Source: Nymphaea colorata (taxonomy: Eukaryota; Streptophyta; Magnoliopsida; Nymphaeales; Nymphaeaceae). From it: a stretch of 11,929 bases of DNA. The DNA lies in NCBI RefSeq assembly GCF_008831285.2, contig NW_022205264.1:1-11929 (forward strand), in the 5' to 3' direction. Position numbers and translations under genes: made by a program. This document shows, piece after piece, positions 1-9,974 of the stretch (position 1 is its first letter; each line of letters opens with the position of its first letter). Under the pieces are notes generated by a model. The model ran no database searches, was not told the origin of the DNA, and saw only the letters and a program-made list of their open reading frames with translations.

Positions 1-826
1 AAAAGTGAAGTTGCAAGAATAACAATAACAACATAATGTGCTTTTTGAACATTCTTTTAGATAATTAACAATCTCAATTGATACACTTCTATTATGTTAG
101 TGTTAAATAATTATAATAACTTTACACGAACATTGCATAATAACATCAATGTTTATCGGTATGTACCTGTTCATTTTTGTTTAAGATATAACAGCTTCAC
201 AAGTTGAATAATTGCGACTTCATTATCAGCATACTTTGAATGATCCATGTACTGCTTTCTAAAAAATTTATTCATTAGATTTGTATAATGCATAAATTAT
301 AAAACATATAAAACACCAACTGAGACAGACTTTGAAATCAATATTACTACAAAGAGTACAATAAATTATAGGTTATTGGTAACAATCAAAAACCAAAGCA
401 ATTCACACTGTAGTTAAATAAAATTATATCTCTACAATTTGCATGTGAATCATTAGAGAATAGTAGAAAAAAGCTACACACAGATATGGATTTTAAACTA
501 ATAACATTGATAAGAACAATAATTGTGATATGACATGAAGATAGTGTTAGTCCACCAGTATTGGGCAATGAATGTAAAATGTTACACAAAGAAAAAGTAT
601 AAAAATATTTTAAATTTCAGCTTTTTAATATAGTATGACATTATCACTGTACACATATATTCAGAATCGATCTGCTAATAACATTTACAGTTAATGCATA
701 AATCATTCATAGTATGAAATTTAACATTAAATCCACCAAAAAACATCAATTGAAATAAACTATTGGATAACATTAATATTTGTTTGGTTATATGAAACTA
801 AAATGAATAAAGAAGTAAAAAAAAAA
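1..826 (+). repeat. Satellite monomer copy 1 (left end, ~11 bases missing)
   Basis: The window opens inside the A5 run of the unit start, so only the first 11 bases are missing. Diagnostic sites are of the left type: agtgaag, tacacttct, cgaacattg, gtacctg, agaaaaaagc, ttacacaaag and ttcatag. It has more private changes than its neighbours. For example, the first of the two tandem TTATTGG words reads TTATAGG (near 367-373), and the junction A tract is 10 long instead of 9. The excess of private changes fits a poorly covered contig edge. Confidence 0.95.
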
Positions 827-964
827 GATTTTATTCAAAAAGTGAAGTTGCAAGAATAACAATAACAACTTAATGTGTTTTGAACATTCTTTAGATAATT
901 AACAATCTCAATTGATACACTTCTATTATGTTAGTGTTAAATAATTATAATAACTTTTACACGA

Positions 965-999
965 ACATTGCATAATAACATCAATGTTTATCGGTATGT
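965..999. other. Invariant 35-bp island with a 6-bp dyad (reference copy 2)
   Basis: ACATTG (965-970) and its reverse complement CAATGT (982-987) flank an 11-base spacer, followed by ttatcggtatgt. By eye the whole block is identical in all 15 copies, including the error-rich edge copies; in copy 1 the arms are at 130-135 and 147-152. A shorter dyad, AACAT-CA-ATGTT, overlaps it. The bases just upstream vary (cgaacattg, cgacattg, cgcacattg), so the island edge is sharp. A bound protein or a simple cruciform are possible roles, but nothing in the sequence identifies one. Confidence 0.7.
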
Positions 1000-1116
1000 C
1001 CTGTTCATTTTGATTTAAGATTAACAGCTTCACAAGTTGAATAATTGCGACTCAGTTATCAGCATACTTTGAATGGTCCATGTACTGCTTTCTAAAAATA
1101 TTTATTAAATTAGATT

Positions 1117-1140
1117 GTATAATGCATAAATTATAAAACA
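1117..1140. other. Invariant 24-bp AT-rich island around palindrome ATGCAT (reference copy 2)
   Basis: The block starts gtataatgcat and ends ttataaaaca, with the palindrome ATGCAT at 1122-1127. It reads the same in every copy that covers it, while the segment just upstream (ttaattag, ttcattag, ttcagttag, ttagttag) is one of the most variable in the unit. No function can be assigned. Confidence 0.55.
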
Positions 1141-1200
1141 TATAAAACACCAAACTGAGACAGATTTGAAATGAATATTACTACAAAGGAGTACAATAAA

Positions 1201-1231
1201 TTATTGGTTATTGGTAACAATCAAAAACCAA
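1201..1231. other. Tandem TTATTGG plus nested inverted repeats (reference copy 2)
   Basis: TTATTGG occurs twice back to back (1201-1207, 1208-1214). TTGGTT (1204-1209) is complementary to AACCAA (1226-1231), and between them ATTG (1210-1213) pairs with CAAT (1218-1221) around GTAA. The second TTATTGG and everything after it are intact in all 14 copies that cover the site; the first word is altered only in copies 1 and 13. Read on the minus strand, this gives two CCAAT words 7 bp apart. Whether it folds or binds protein is unknown. Confidence 0.6.
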
Positions 1232-1348
1232 AGCAATTCACAACTAGTAGTTAAAATAATATATCTCTACAATTTGCATGTGAATCATTAGAATAGTAGA
1301 AAAAAGCTACACACAGATATGGATTTAAACTAATAACATTTGATAAGA

Positions 1349-1359
1349 ACAATAATTGT
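1349..1359. other. ACAAT-A-ATTGT dyad (reference copy 2)
   Basis: Two 5-bp arms are separated by one base. The dyad is found in all 14 copies that cover the site, although the flanks vary (gataagaac, gataagaaac; gataagacatg, gatagacatg). In sequence this AT-rich some chance dyads are expected, so its preservation is more notable than its existence. Confidence 0.5.
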
Positions 1360-1372
1360 GATAAGACATGAA

Positions 1373-1400
1373 GATAGTGTTAGTCCACCAGTATTGGGCA
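1373..1400. other. Invariant 28-bp, relatively GC-rich island with a third ATTGG (reference copy 2)
   Basis: The block begins gatagtgttag, continues tccaccag and ends tattgggca; ATTGG lies at 1393-1397. It is identical in all 14 copies that cover it and has clearly more G and C than the unit average. Variation starts right after it (caatgatg, caatgaatg, catgaatg). Along with the doubled ATTGG about 180 bp upstream, it gives three minus-strand CCAAT words per unit. Confidence 0.6.
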
Positions 1401-1651
1401 ATGATGTAAAATGTTACACAAAGAAAAATATAAAAATATTTTAAATTTCAGCTTTTTAATATAGTATGACATTATCACTGTACACATATATTCTGAATCG
1501 ATCTGCTAATAACGATTACAGTTATGCATAAATCATTCATAGTATGAAAATTTAACATTAAATCCACCAAAAAACATCAATTGAAATAAGACTATTTGAT
1601 AACATTAATATTTGTTTTGGTTTATACTGAAACTAATAATGAATAAAGAGT

Positions 1652-1660
1652 AAAAAAAAA
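1652..1660 (+). repeat. A9 tract at the monomer junction
   Basis: A run of nine A sits just before gattttattc and ends the unit as defined here. It is nine long in copies 2-14 and ten in copy 1. An AATAAA word lies 4 bases upstream (1642-1647). The fixed length matters for judging sequence error, because homopolymers are where long-read errors usually gather. A further A5 run follows at about 1671-1675, so the junction is rich in A tracts and could be bent. Confidence 0.75.
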
Positions 1661-2485
1661 GATTTTATTCAAAAAGTAATTGCAAGAATAACAATAACAA
1701 TTAATGTGCTTTTGAACATTCTTTAGATAATTAACAATCTCAATTGATACGCTTCTATTATGTTAGTGTTAAAAATTATAATAACTTTACACGAACATTG
1801 CATAATAACATCAATGTTTATCGGTATGTACCTGTTCATTTTGATTAGATATCAACAGCTTCACAAGTTGAATAATTGCGACTTCAGTTATCAGCATACT
1901 TTGAGTGGTCCATGTACTGCTTTCTAAAAAATTTATTAATTAGATTTGTATAATGCATAAATTATAAAACATATAAAACACCAACTGAGACAGATTTGAA
2001 ATAATATTACTACAAAGGATACATAAATTATTGGTTATTGGTAACAATCAAAAACCAAAGCAATTCACAACTAGTAGTTAAAATAATATATCTCTACAAT
2101 TTGCATGTGAATCATTAGAATAGTAGAAAAAAGCTACACACAGATATGGATTTAAACTAATAACATTTGATAAGAACAATAATTGTGATAAGACATGAAA
2201 GATAGTGTTAGTCCACCAGTATTGGGCAATGATGTAAAATGTTACACAAAGAAAAAATATAAAAATTTTAAATTTCAGCTTTTTAATATAGTATGACATT
2301 ATCACTGTACACATAATATTCTGAATCGATCTGCTAATAACATTTACAGTTATGCATTAAATCATTCATAGTTGAAAATTTAACATTAAATCCACCAAAA
2401 AACATCAATTGAAATAACTATTTGATAACATTAATATTTGTTTTGGTTATACTGAAACTAATAATGAATAAAGAGTAAAAAAAAA
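1661..2485 (+). repeat. Satellite monomer copy 3 (825 bp)
   Basis: This is the shortest complete unit. It mixes markers: gtacctg, cgaacattg, agaaaaaagc and ttcatag as in copies 1-2, but tacgcttct and gagtggtcc as in the right-hand copies. The start reads agtaattg, lacking the base that is g in copies 1, 2 and 4 and c in copies 5-15. Confidence 0.96.
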
Positions 2486-3312
2486 GATTTTATTCAAAAA
2501 GTGAAGTTGCAAGAATAACAATAACAATTAAGTGTTTTTGAACATTCTTTAGATAATTAACAATCTCAATTGATACCTTCTATTATGTTAGTGTTAAAAA
2601 TTATAATAACTTTTACACGAACATTGCATAATAACATCAATGTTTATCGGTATGTCCTGTTCATTTTGATTTAGATGTCAACAGCTTCACAAGTTGAATA
2701 ATTGCGACTTCAGTTATCAGCATACTTTGAATGGTCCATGTACTGCTTTCTAAAAAATTTATTAATTAGATTTGTATAATGCATAAATTATAAAACAATA
2801 TAAAACACCAACTGAGACAGATTTGAAATGAATATTACTACAAAGGATACATAAATTATTGGTTATTGGTAACAATCAAAAACCAAAGCAATTCACAACT
2901 AGTAGTTAAATAAATATATCTCTACAATTTGCATGTGAATCATTAGTGAATAGTAGAAAAAAGCTACAACGATATGGATTTTAAACTAATAACATTTGAT
3001 AAGAACAATAATTGTGATAGACATGAAGATAGTGTTAGTCCACCAGTATTGGGCAATGATGTAAAATGTTACACAAAGAAAAATATAAAAATATTTTAAA
3101 TTTCAGCTTTTTAATATAGTATGACATTATCACTGTACACATATATTCAGAATCGATCTGCTAATAACATTACAATTATTGCATAAATCATTCATAGTTG
3201 AAATTTAACATTAAATCCACCAAAAACATCAATTGAAATAACTATTTGGATAACATTAATATTTGTTTTGGTTATACTGGAAACTAATAATGAATAAAGA
3301 AGTAAAAAAAAA
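2486..3312 (+). repeat. Satellite monomer copy 4 (827 bp)
   Basis: This is the last copy with the left-type start agtgaag. It keeps cgaacattg, gaatggtcc, agaaaaaagc and ttcatag. Both the tac[a/g]cttct and gt[a/g]cctg sites lack their variable base (taccttct, gtcctg). The segment after gctac reads aacgatatgg where copies 1-3 read acacagatatgg. Confidence 0.96.
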
Positions 3313-4139
3313 GATTTTATTCAAAAAGTCAAGTTGCAAGAATAACAATAACAATTAATGGTGTTTTGAACATTCTTTAGATAATTAACAATCTCAATTG
3401 ATACGCTTCTATTATGTAGTGTAAATATTATAATAACTTTTACACGACATTGCATAATAACATCAATGTTTATCGGTATGTCCTGTTCATTTTGATTAGA
3501 TGTTAACAGCTTCACAAGTTGAATAATTGCGACTCAGTTATCAGCATACTTTGAGTGGTCCATGTACTGCTTTCTAAAAAATTTATTAATTAGATTTGTA
3601 TAATGCATAAATTATAAAACATATAAAACACCAAACTGAGACAGATGTTGAAATAATATTACTACAAAGGACTACAATAAATTATTGGTTATTGGTAACA
3701 ATCAAAAACCAAAGCAATTCACACTAGTAGTTAAATAAATTATATCTCTACAATTTGCATGTGAATCATTAGTGAATAGTAGAAAAAGCTACAAACGATA
3801 TGGATTTAAACTAATAACATTTGATAAGAACAATAATTGTGATAGACATGAAAGATAGTGTTAGTCCACCAGTATTGGGCAATGATGTAAATGTTACACA
3901 AAGAAAAACTATAAAAATGTTTAAATTTCAGCTTTTTAATATAGTATGACATTATCACTGTACACATAATATTCTGAATCGATCTTCTAATAACAATTGA
4001 CAGTTATTGCATTAAATCATTCATAGTTTGAAAATTTAACATTAAATCCACCAAAAAATCAATTGAAATATACTATTGAATAACATTAATATTTGTTTGG
4101 TTATACTGAAACTAATAATGAATAAAGAGTAAAAAAAAA
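3313..4139 (+). repeat. Satellite monomer copy 5 (827 bp)
   Basis: First copy with the right-type start (agtcaag) and tacgcttct. Variable bases are missing at three sites that are polymorphic elsewhere: cgacattg, gtcctg and agaaaaagc. It keeps ttacacaaag and ttcatag. It marks the transition between left and right variant groups. Confidence 0.96.
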
Positions 4140-4969
4140 GATTTTATTCAAAAAGTCAATTGCAAGAATAACAATAACATTAAGTGTTTTTGAACATTCT
4201 TTAGATAATTAACAATCTCAATTGATACGCTTCTATTATGTTAGTGTTAAATAATTATAATACTTTTACACGAACATTGCATAATAACATCAATGTTTAT
4301 CGGTATGTGCCTGTTCATTTTGATCTAGGATTTAACAGCTTCACAAGTTGAATAATTGCGACTCATTATCAGCATACTTTGATGGTCCATGTACTGCTTT
4401 CTAAAAAATTTATTCATTAGATTTGTATAATGCATAAATTATAAAACAATATAAAACACCAAACTGAGACAGATGTTGAAATGAATATTACTACAAAGGA
4501 TACAATAAATTATTGGTTATTGGTAACAATCAAAAACCAAAGCAATTCACAACTAGTAGTTAAATAAATATATCTCTACAATTTGCATGTGAATCATTAG
4601 TGAATAGTAGAAAAAGCTACAAACTGATATGGATTTAAACTATAACATTTGATAAGAACAATAATTGTGATAAGACATGAAAGATAGTGTTAGTCCACCA
4701 GTATTGGGCAATGAATGTAAAATGTTACATAAAGAAAAACTATAAAAATTTTAAATTTCACTTTTTAATAAGTATGACATTATCACTGTACATATATATT
4801 CTGAATCGATCTGCTAATAACAATTACAATTATTGCATTAAATCATTCATAGTTTGAAATTTAACATTAAATCCACCAAAAAACATCAATTGAAATAAGA
4901 CTATTTGAATAACATTAATATTTGTTTGGTTATACTGGAAACTAATAATGAATAAAGAGTAAAAAAAAA
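4140..4969 (+). repeat. Satellite monomer copy 6 (830 bp)
   Basis: This is the first copy with gtgcctg, which then holds in copies 7-10 and 12-15. It carries agtcaattg, tacgcttct, ttacataaag with catatatattc, and still ttcatag and cgaacattg. The ga[a/g]tggtcc site lacks its base (gatggtcc). Confidence 0.96.
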
Positions 4970-5801
4970 GATTTTATTCAAAAAGTCAAGTTGCAAGAAT
5001 AACAATAACAAGTTAAGTGTTTTTGAACATTCTTTGAATAATTAACAATCTCAATTGATACGCTTCTATTATGTTAGTGTAAAATTATAATAACTTTTAC
5101 ACGACATTGCATAATAACATCAATGTTTATCGGTATGTGCCTGTTCATTTTGATCTAGATTTAACAGCTTCACAAGTTGAATAATTGCGACTCAGTTATC
5201 AGCATACTTTGATGTCCATGTACTGCTTTCTAAAAAATATTTATTAGTTAGATTTGTATAATGCATAAATTATAAAACAATATAAAACACCAAACTGAGA
5301 CAGATGTTGAAATGAATATTACTACAAAGGACTACAATAAATTATTGGTTATTGGTAACAATCAAAAACCAAAGCAATTCACAACTGTAGTTAAAATAAA
5401 ATATATCTCTACAATTTGCATGTGAATCATTAGTGAATAGTAGAATAAAGCTACAAACTGATATGGATTTAAACTAATAACATTTGATAAGAACAATAAT
5501 TGTGATAAGACATGAAAGATAGTGTTAGTCCACCAGTATTGGGCAATGATGTAAAATGTTACACAAAGAAAAAATATAAAAATTTTTAAATTTCAGCTTT
5601 TAATATAGTATGACATTATCACTGTACACATATATTCTGAATCGATCTGCTAATACAATTACAATTATGCATTAAATCATTCATAGTTGAAAATTTAACA
5701 TTAAATCCACCAAAAAAATCAATTGAAATATACTATTGAATAACATTAATATTTGTTATGGTTTATACTGAAACTAATAATGAATAAAGAGTAAAAAAAA
5801 A
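4970..5801 (+). repeat. Satellite monomer copy 7 (832 bp)
   Basis: The start reads agtcaag as in copy 5, not agtcaattg as in copies 6 and 8. The markers tacgcttct, gtgcctg, agaataaagc, ttacacaaag and ttcatag are present. The gatgtcc string lacks both variable positions of ga[a/g]tg[a/g]tcc. Near the end it reads gttatggtttat, shared with copies 8, 12 and 14. Confidence 0.96.
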
Positions 5802-6637
5802 GATTTTATTCAAAAAGTCAATTGCAAGAATAACAATAACAAGTTAAAGTGTTTTTGAACATTCATTTAGATAATTAACAATCTCAATTGATACGCTTCT
5901 ATTATGTTAGTGTAAAATATATAATAACTTTTACACGACATTGCATAATAACATCAATGTTTATCGGTATGTGCCTGTTCATTTTGATTAGATGTTAACA
6001 GCTTCACAAGTTGAATAATTGCGACTCAGTTATCAGCATACTTTGAGTGGTCCATGTACTGCTTTCTAAAAAATTTATTCAGTTAGATTTGTATAATGCA
6101 TAAATTATAAAACATATAAAACACCAAACTGAGACAGATGTTGAAATGAATATTACTACAAAGGACTACAATAAATTATTGGTTATTGGTAACAATCAAA
6201 AACCAAACAATTCACACTGTAGTTAAATAAAATATCTCAACAATTTGCATGTGAATCATTAGTGAATAGTAGAATAAAGCTACAAACTGATATGGATTTT
6301 AAACTAATAACATTTGATAAGAAACAATAATTGTGATAAGACATGAAAGATAGTGTTAGTCCACCAGTATTGGGCATGAATGTAAAATGTTACATAAAGA
6401 AAAACTATAAAAATGTTTTAAATTTCAGCTTTTAATATAGTATGACATTATCACTGTACATATATATTCTGAATCGATCTTGCTAATAACATTGACAATT
6501 ATGCATTAAATCATTCATAGTTGAAAATTTAACATTAAATCCACCAAAAAACATCAATTGAAATATACTATTTGAATAACATTAATATTTGTTATGGTTT
6601 ATATGGAAACTAATAATGAATAAAGAGTAAAAAAAAA
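5802..6637 (+). repeat. Satellite monomer copy 8 (836 bp)
   Basis: Markers are agtcaattg, tacgcttct, cgacattg, gtgcctg, gagtggtcc, agaataaagc, ttacataaag, ttcatag and gttatggtttat. Small private changes include gggcatgaatg where others read gggcaatga, and an extra a in gataagaaacaat. Confidence 0.96.
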
Positions 6638-7474
6638 GATTTTATTCAAAAAGTCAATTGCAAGAATAACAATAACAATTAAGGTGTTATTGAACATTCT
6701 TTAGATAATTAACAATCTCAATTGATACACTTCTATTATGTTAGTGTTAAATAATTATAATACTTTTACACGACATTGCATAATAACATCAATGTTTATC
6801 GGTATGTGCCTGTTCATTTTGATTAGGATGTTAACAGCTTCACAAGTTGAATAATTGCGACTTCAGTTATCAGCATACTTTGATGTCCATGTACTGCTTT
6901 CTAAAAAATTTATTCAGTTAGATTTGTATAATGCATAAATTATAAAACAATATAAAACACCAAACTGAGACAGATTTGAAATGAATATTACTACAAAGGA
7001 TACAATAAATTATTGGTTATTGGTAACAATCAAAAACCAAAGCAATTCACACTAGTAGTTAAATAAATTATCTCTACAATTTGCATGTGAATCATTAGTG
7101 AATAGTAGAATAAAGCTACAAACAGATATGGATTTTAAACTAATAACATTTGATAAGAACAATAATTGTGATAAGACATGAAAGATAGTGTTAGTCCACC
7201 AGTATTGGGCAATGATGTAAATGTTACACAAAGAAAAATATAAAAATATTTTAAATTTCAGCTTTTTAATATAGTATGACATTATCACTGTACACATAAT
7301 ATTCTGAATCGATCTTGCTAATAACAATTACAATTATGCATTAAATCATTCATAGTTTGAACATTTAACATTAAATCCACCAAAAACATCAATTGAAATA
7401 AGACTATTTGAATAACATTAATATTTGTTTTGGTTTATACTGGAAACTAATAATGAATAAAGAGTAAAAAAAAA
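6638..7474 (+). repeat. Satellite monomer copy 9 (837 bp)
   Basis: This is the last copy with ttcatag. It carries tacacttct, otherwise seen only in copies 1 and 2, inside an otherwise right-type unit (agtcaattg, gtgcctg, agaataaagc). It reads gatgtcc like copy 7. From this copy on, gaacatttaac replaces gaaatttaac in most units. Confidence 0.96.
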
Positions 7475-8307
7475 GATTTTATTCAAAAAGTCAATTGCAA
7501 GAATACAATAACAGTTAATGTGCTTTTTGAACATTCTTTGAATAATTAACAATCTCAATTGATACGCTTCTATTATGTAGTGTTAAAATATAATAATTAT
7601 TTACACGCACATTGCATAATAACATCAATGTTTATCGGTATGTGCCTGTTCATTTTGATTAGGATGTTAACAGCTTCACAAGTTGAATAATTGCGACTCA
7701 GTTATCAGCATACTTTGATGGTCCATGTACTGCTTTCTAAAAAATTTATTAGTTAGATTTGTATAATGCATAAATTATAAAACAATATAAAACACCAAAC
7801 TGAGACAGATGTTGAAATGAATATTACTACAAAGGATACAATAAATTATTGGTTATTGGTAACAATCAAAAACCAAAGCAATTCACACTGTCAGTTAAAA
7901 TAAATATATCTCAACAATTTGCATGTGAATCATTAGTGAATAGTAGAATAAAGCTACAACGATATGGATTTTAAACTAATAACATTTGATAAGAACAATA
8001 ATTGTGATAAGACATGAAAGATAGTGTTAGTCCACCAGTATTGGGCAATGAATGTAAAATGTTACATAAAGAAAAAATATAAAATTTTTAAATTTCAGCT
8101 TTTAATATAGTATGACATTATCACTGTACATATATATTCTGAATCGATCTTGCTAATAACATTGACAATTATTGCATTAAATCATTCAAAGTTTGAACAT
8201 TTAACATTAAATCCACCAAAAACATCAATTGAAATAAACTATTTGAATAACATTAATATTTGTTTGGTTATACTGGAAACTAATAATGAATAAAGAGTAA
8301 AAAAAAA
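7475..8307 (+). repeat. Satellite monomer copy 10 (833 bp)
   Basis: This is the first copy with ttcaaag in place of ttcatag, a change kept to the last copy that covers the site. It also has cgcacattg, gtgcctg, tacgcttct, agaataaagc and ttacataaag. The gatggtcc string lacks one variable base. Confidence 0.96.
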
Positions 8308-9136
8308 GATTTTATTCAAAAAGTCAATTGCAAGAATAACAATAACAGTTAAAGTGTTTATTGAACATTCTTTAGATAATTAACAATCTCAATTGATACG
8401 CTTCTATTATGTAGTGTAAAATATTAATAATACTTTTACACGACATTGCATAATAACATCAATGTTTATCGGTATGTCCTGTTCATTTTTGATCTAGGAT
8501 GTTAACAGCTTCACAAGTTGAATAATTGCGACATCAGTTATCAGCATACTTTGAGTGATCCATGTACTGCTTTCTAAAAAATTTATTAAGTTAGATTTGT
8601 ATAATGCATAAATTATAAAACAATATAAAACACCAAACTGAGACAGATGTTGAAATGAATATTACTACAAAGGACTACAATAAATTATTGGTTATTGGTA
8701 ACAATCAAAAACCAAACAATTCACACTGTAGTTAAATAAAATTATCTCAACAATTTGCATGTGAATCATTAGTGAATAGTAGAAAAAGCTACAAACTGAT
8801 ATGGATTTAAACTATAACATTTGATAAGAACAATAATTGTGATAAGACATGAAGATAGTGTTAGTCCACCAGTATTGGGCAATGAATGTAAATGTTACAT
8901 AAAGAAAAACTATAAAAATTTTTAAATTTCAGCTTTTTAATATAGTATGACATTATCACTGTACATATATATTCTGAATCGATCTTCTAATACAATTACA
9001 ATTATGCATTAAATCATTCAAAAGTTGAACATTTAACATTAAATCCACCAAAAACATCAATTGAAATAAACTATTGAATAACATTAATATTTGTTTGGTT
9101 ATACTGAAACTAATAATGAATAAAGGTAAAAAAAAA
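8308..9136 (+). repeat. Satellite monomer copy 11 (829 bp)
   Basis: It shares gtgtttattg, gagtgatcc, gttaaataaaattatc and gtttggttat with copy 13 rather than with its direct neighbour copy 12. The gt[a/g]cctg and aga[a/t]aaagc sites lack the variable base (gtcctg, agaaaaagc). The unit ends aataaaggt instead of aataaagagt. Confidence 0.96.
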
Positions 9137-9974
9137 GATTTTATTCAAAAAGTCAATTTGCAAGAATGACAATACAAGTTAATGTGTTTTTGAACATTCT
9201 TTAGATAATTAACAATCTCAATTGATACGCTTCTATTATGTTAGTGTAAAATATAATAATACTTTACACGACATTGCATAATAACATCAATGTTTATCGG
9301 TATGTGCCTGTTCATTTTGATCTAGGATTAACAGCTTCACAAGTTGAATAATTGCGACATCAGTTATCAGCATACTTTGAGTGGTCCATGTACTGCTTTC
9401 TAAAAAATTTATTCATTAGATTTGTATAATGCATAAATTATAAAACAATATAAAACACCAAACTGAGACAGATTTGAAATGAATATTACTACAAAGGACT
9501 ACAATAAATTATTGGTTATTGGTAACAATCAAAAACCAAAGCAATTCACACTAGTAGTTAATATAAAATTATCTCTACAATTTGCATGTGAATCATTAGT
9601 GAATAGTAGAATAAAGCTACAAACTGATATGGATTTAAACTAATAACATTTGATAAGAACAATAATTGTGATAAGACATGAAAGATAGTGTTAGTCCACC
9701 AGTATTGGGCAATGAATGTAAAATGTTACAAAAGAAAAACTATAAAAATATTTTAAATTTCAGCTTTTTAATATAGTATGACATTATCACTGTACATATC
9801 ATATTCTGAATCGATCTTCTAATAACAATTGACAATTATGCATTAAATCATTCAAAGTTTGAAATTTAACATTAAATCCACCAAAAAACATCAATTGAAA
9901 TATACTATTGAATAACATTAATATTTGTTATGGTTTATATTGGAAACTAATAATGAATAAAGTGTAAAAAAAAA
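9137..9974 (+). repeat. Satellite monomer copy 12 (838 bp)
   Basis: This is the longest complete unit. It shares gaatgacaat, gtgtttttg, gagtggtcc, taatataaaattatc and gttatggtttatattgg with copy 14. The site that is ttacacaaag or ttacataaag elsewhere reads ttacaaaag, again with the variable base missing. The unit ends aataaagtgt. Confidence 0.96.

Larger units (their letters stand above)
827..1660 (+). repeat. Satellite monomer copy 2 (834 bp, used here as reference)
   Basis: This is the first complete unit and the coordinate reference for the conserved islands listed below. Its markers are agtgaag, tacacttct, cgaacattg, gaatggtcc, agaaaaaagc, ttacacaaag and ttcatag, close to copy 1. At the gt[a/g]cctg site the variable base is missing (gtcctg). 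A small private change gives taacgattac near 1510-1520 where other copies read taacatt or taacaatt. Confidence 0.96.

Noticed and set aside
1642-1660. AATAAA followed by an A9 tract, resembling the 3' end of a retroposed transcript
   Set aside because: Only 4 bases separate the signal and the A run, which is shorter than normal cleavage spacing. The run sits inside every tandem unit with no target-site duplication, and such words are common in AT-rich DNA.
3321-3515. Minus-strand open frame of 64 codons near a unit start
   Set aside because: It is seen in one copy only and depends on local one-base differences. It has no motif or conserved start context.
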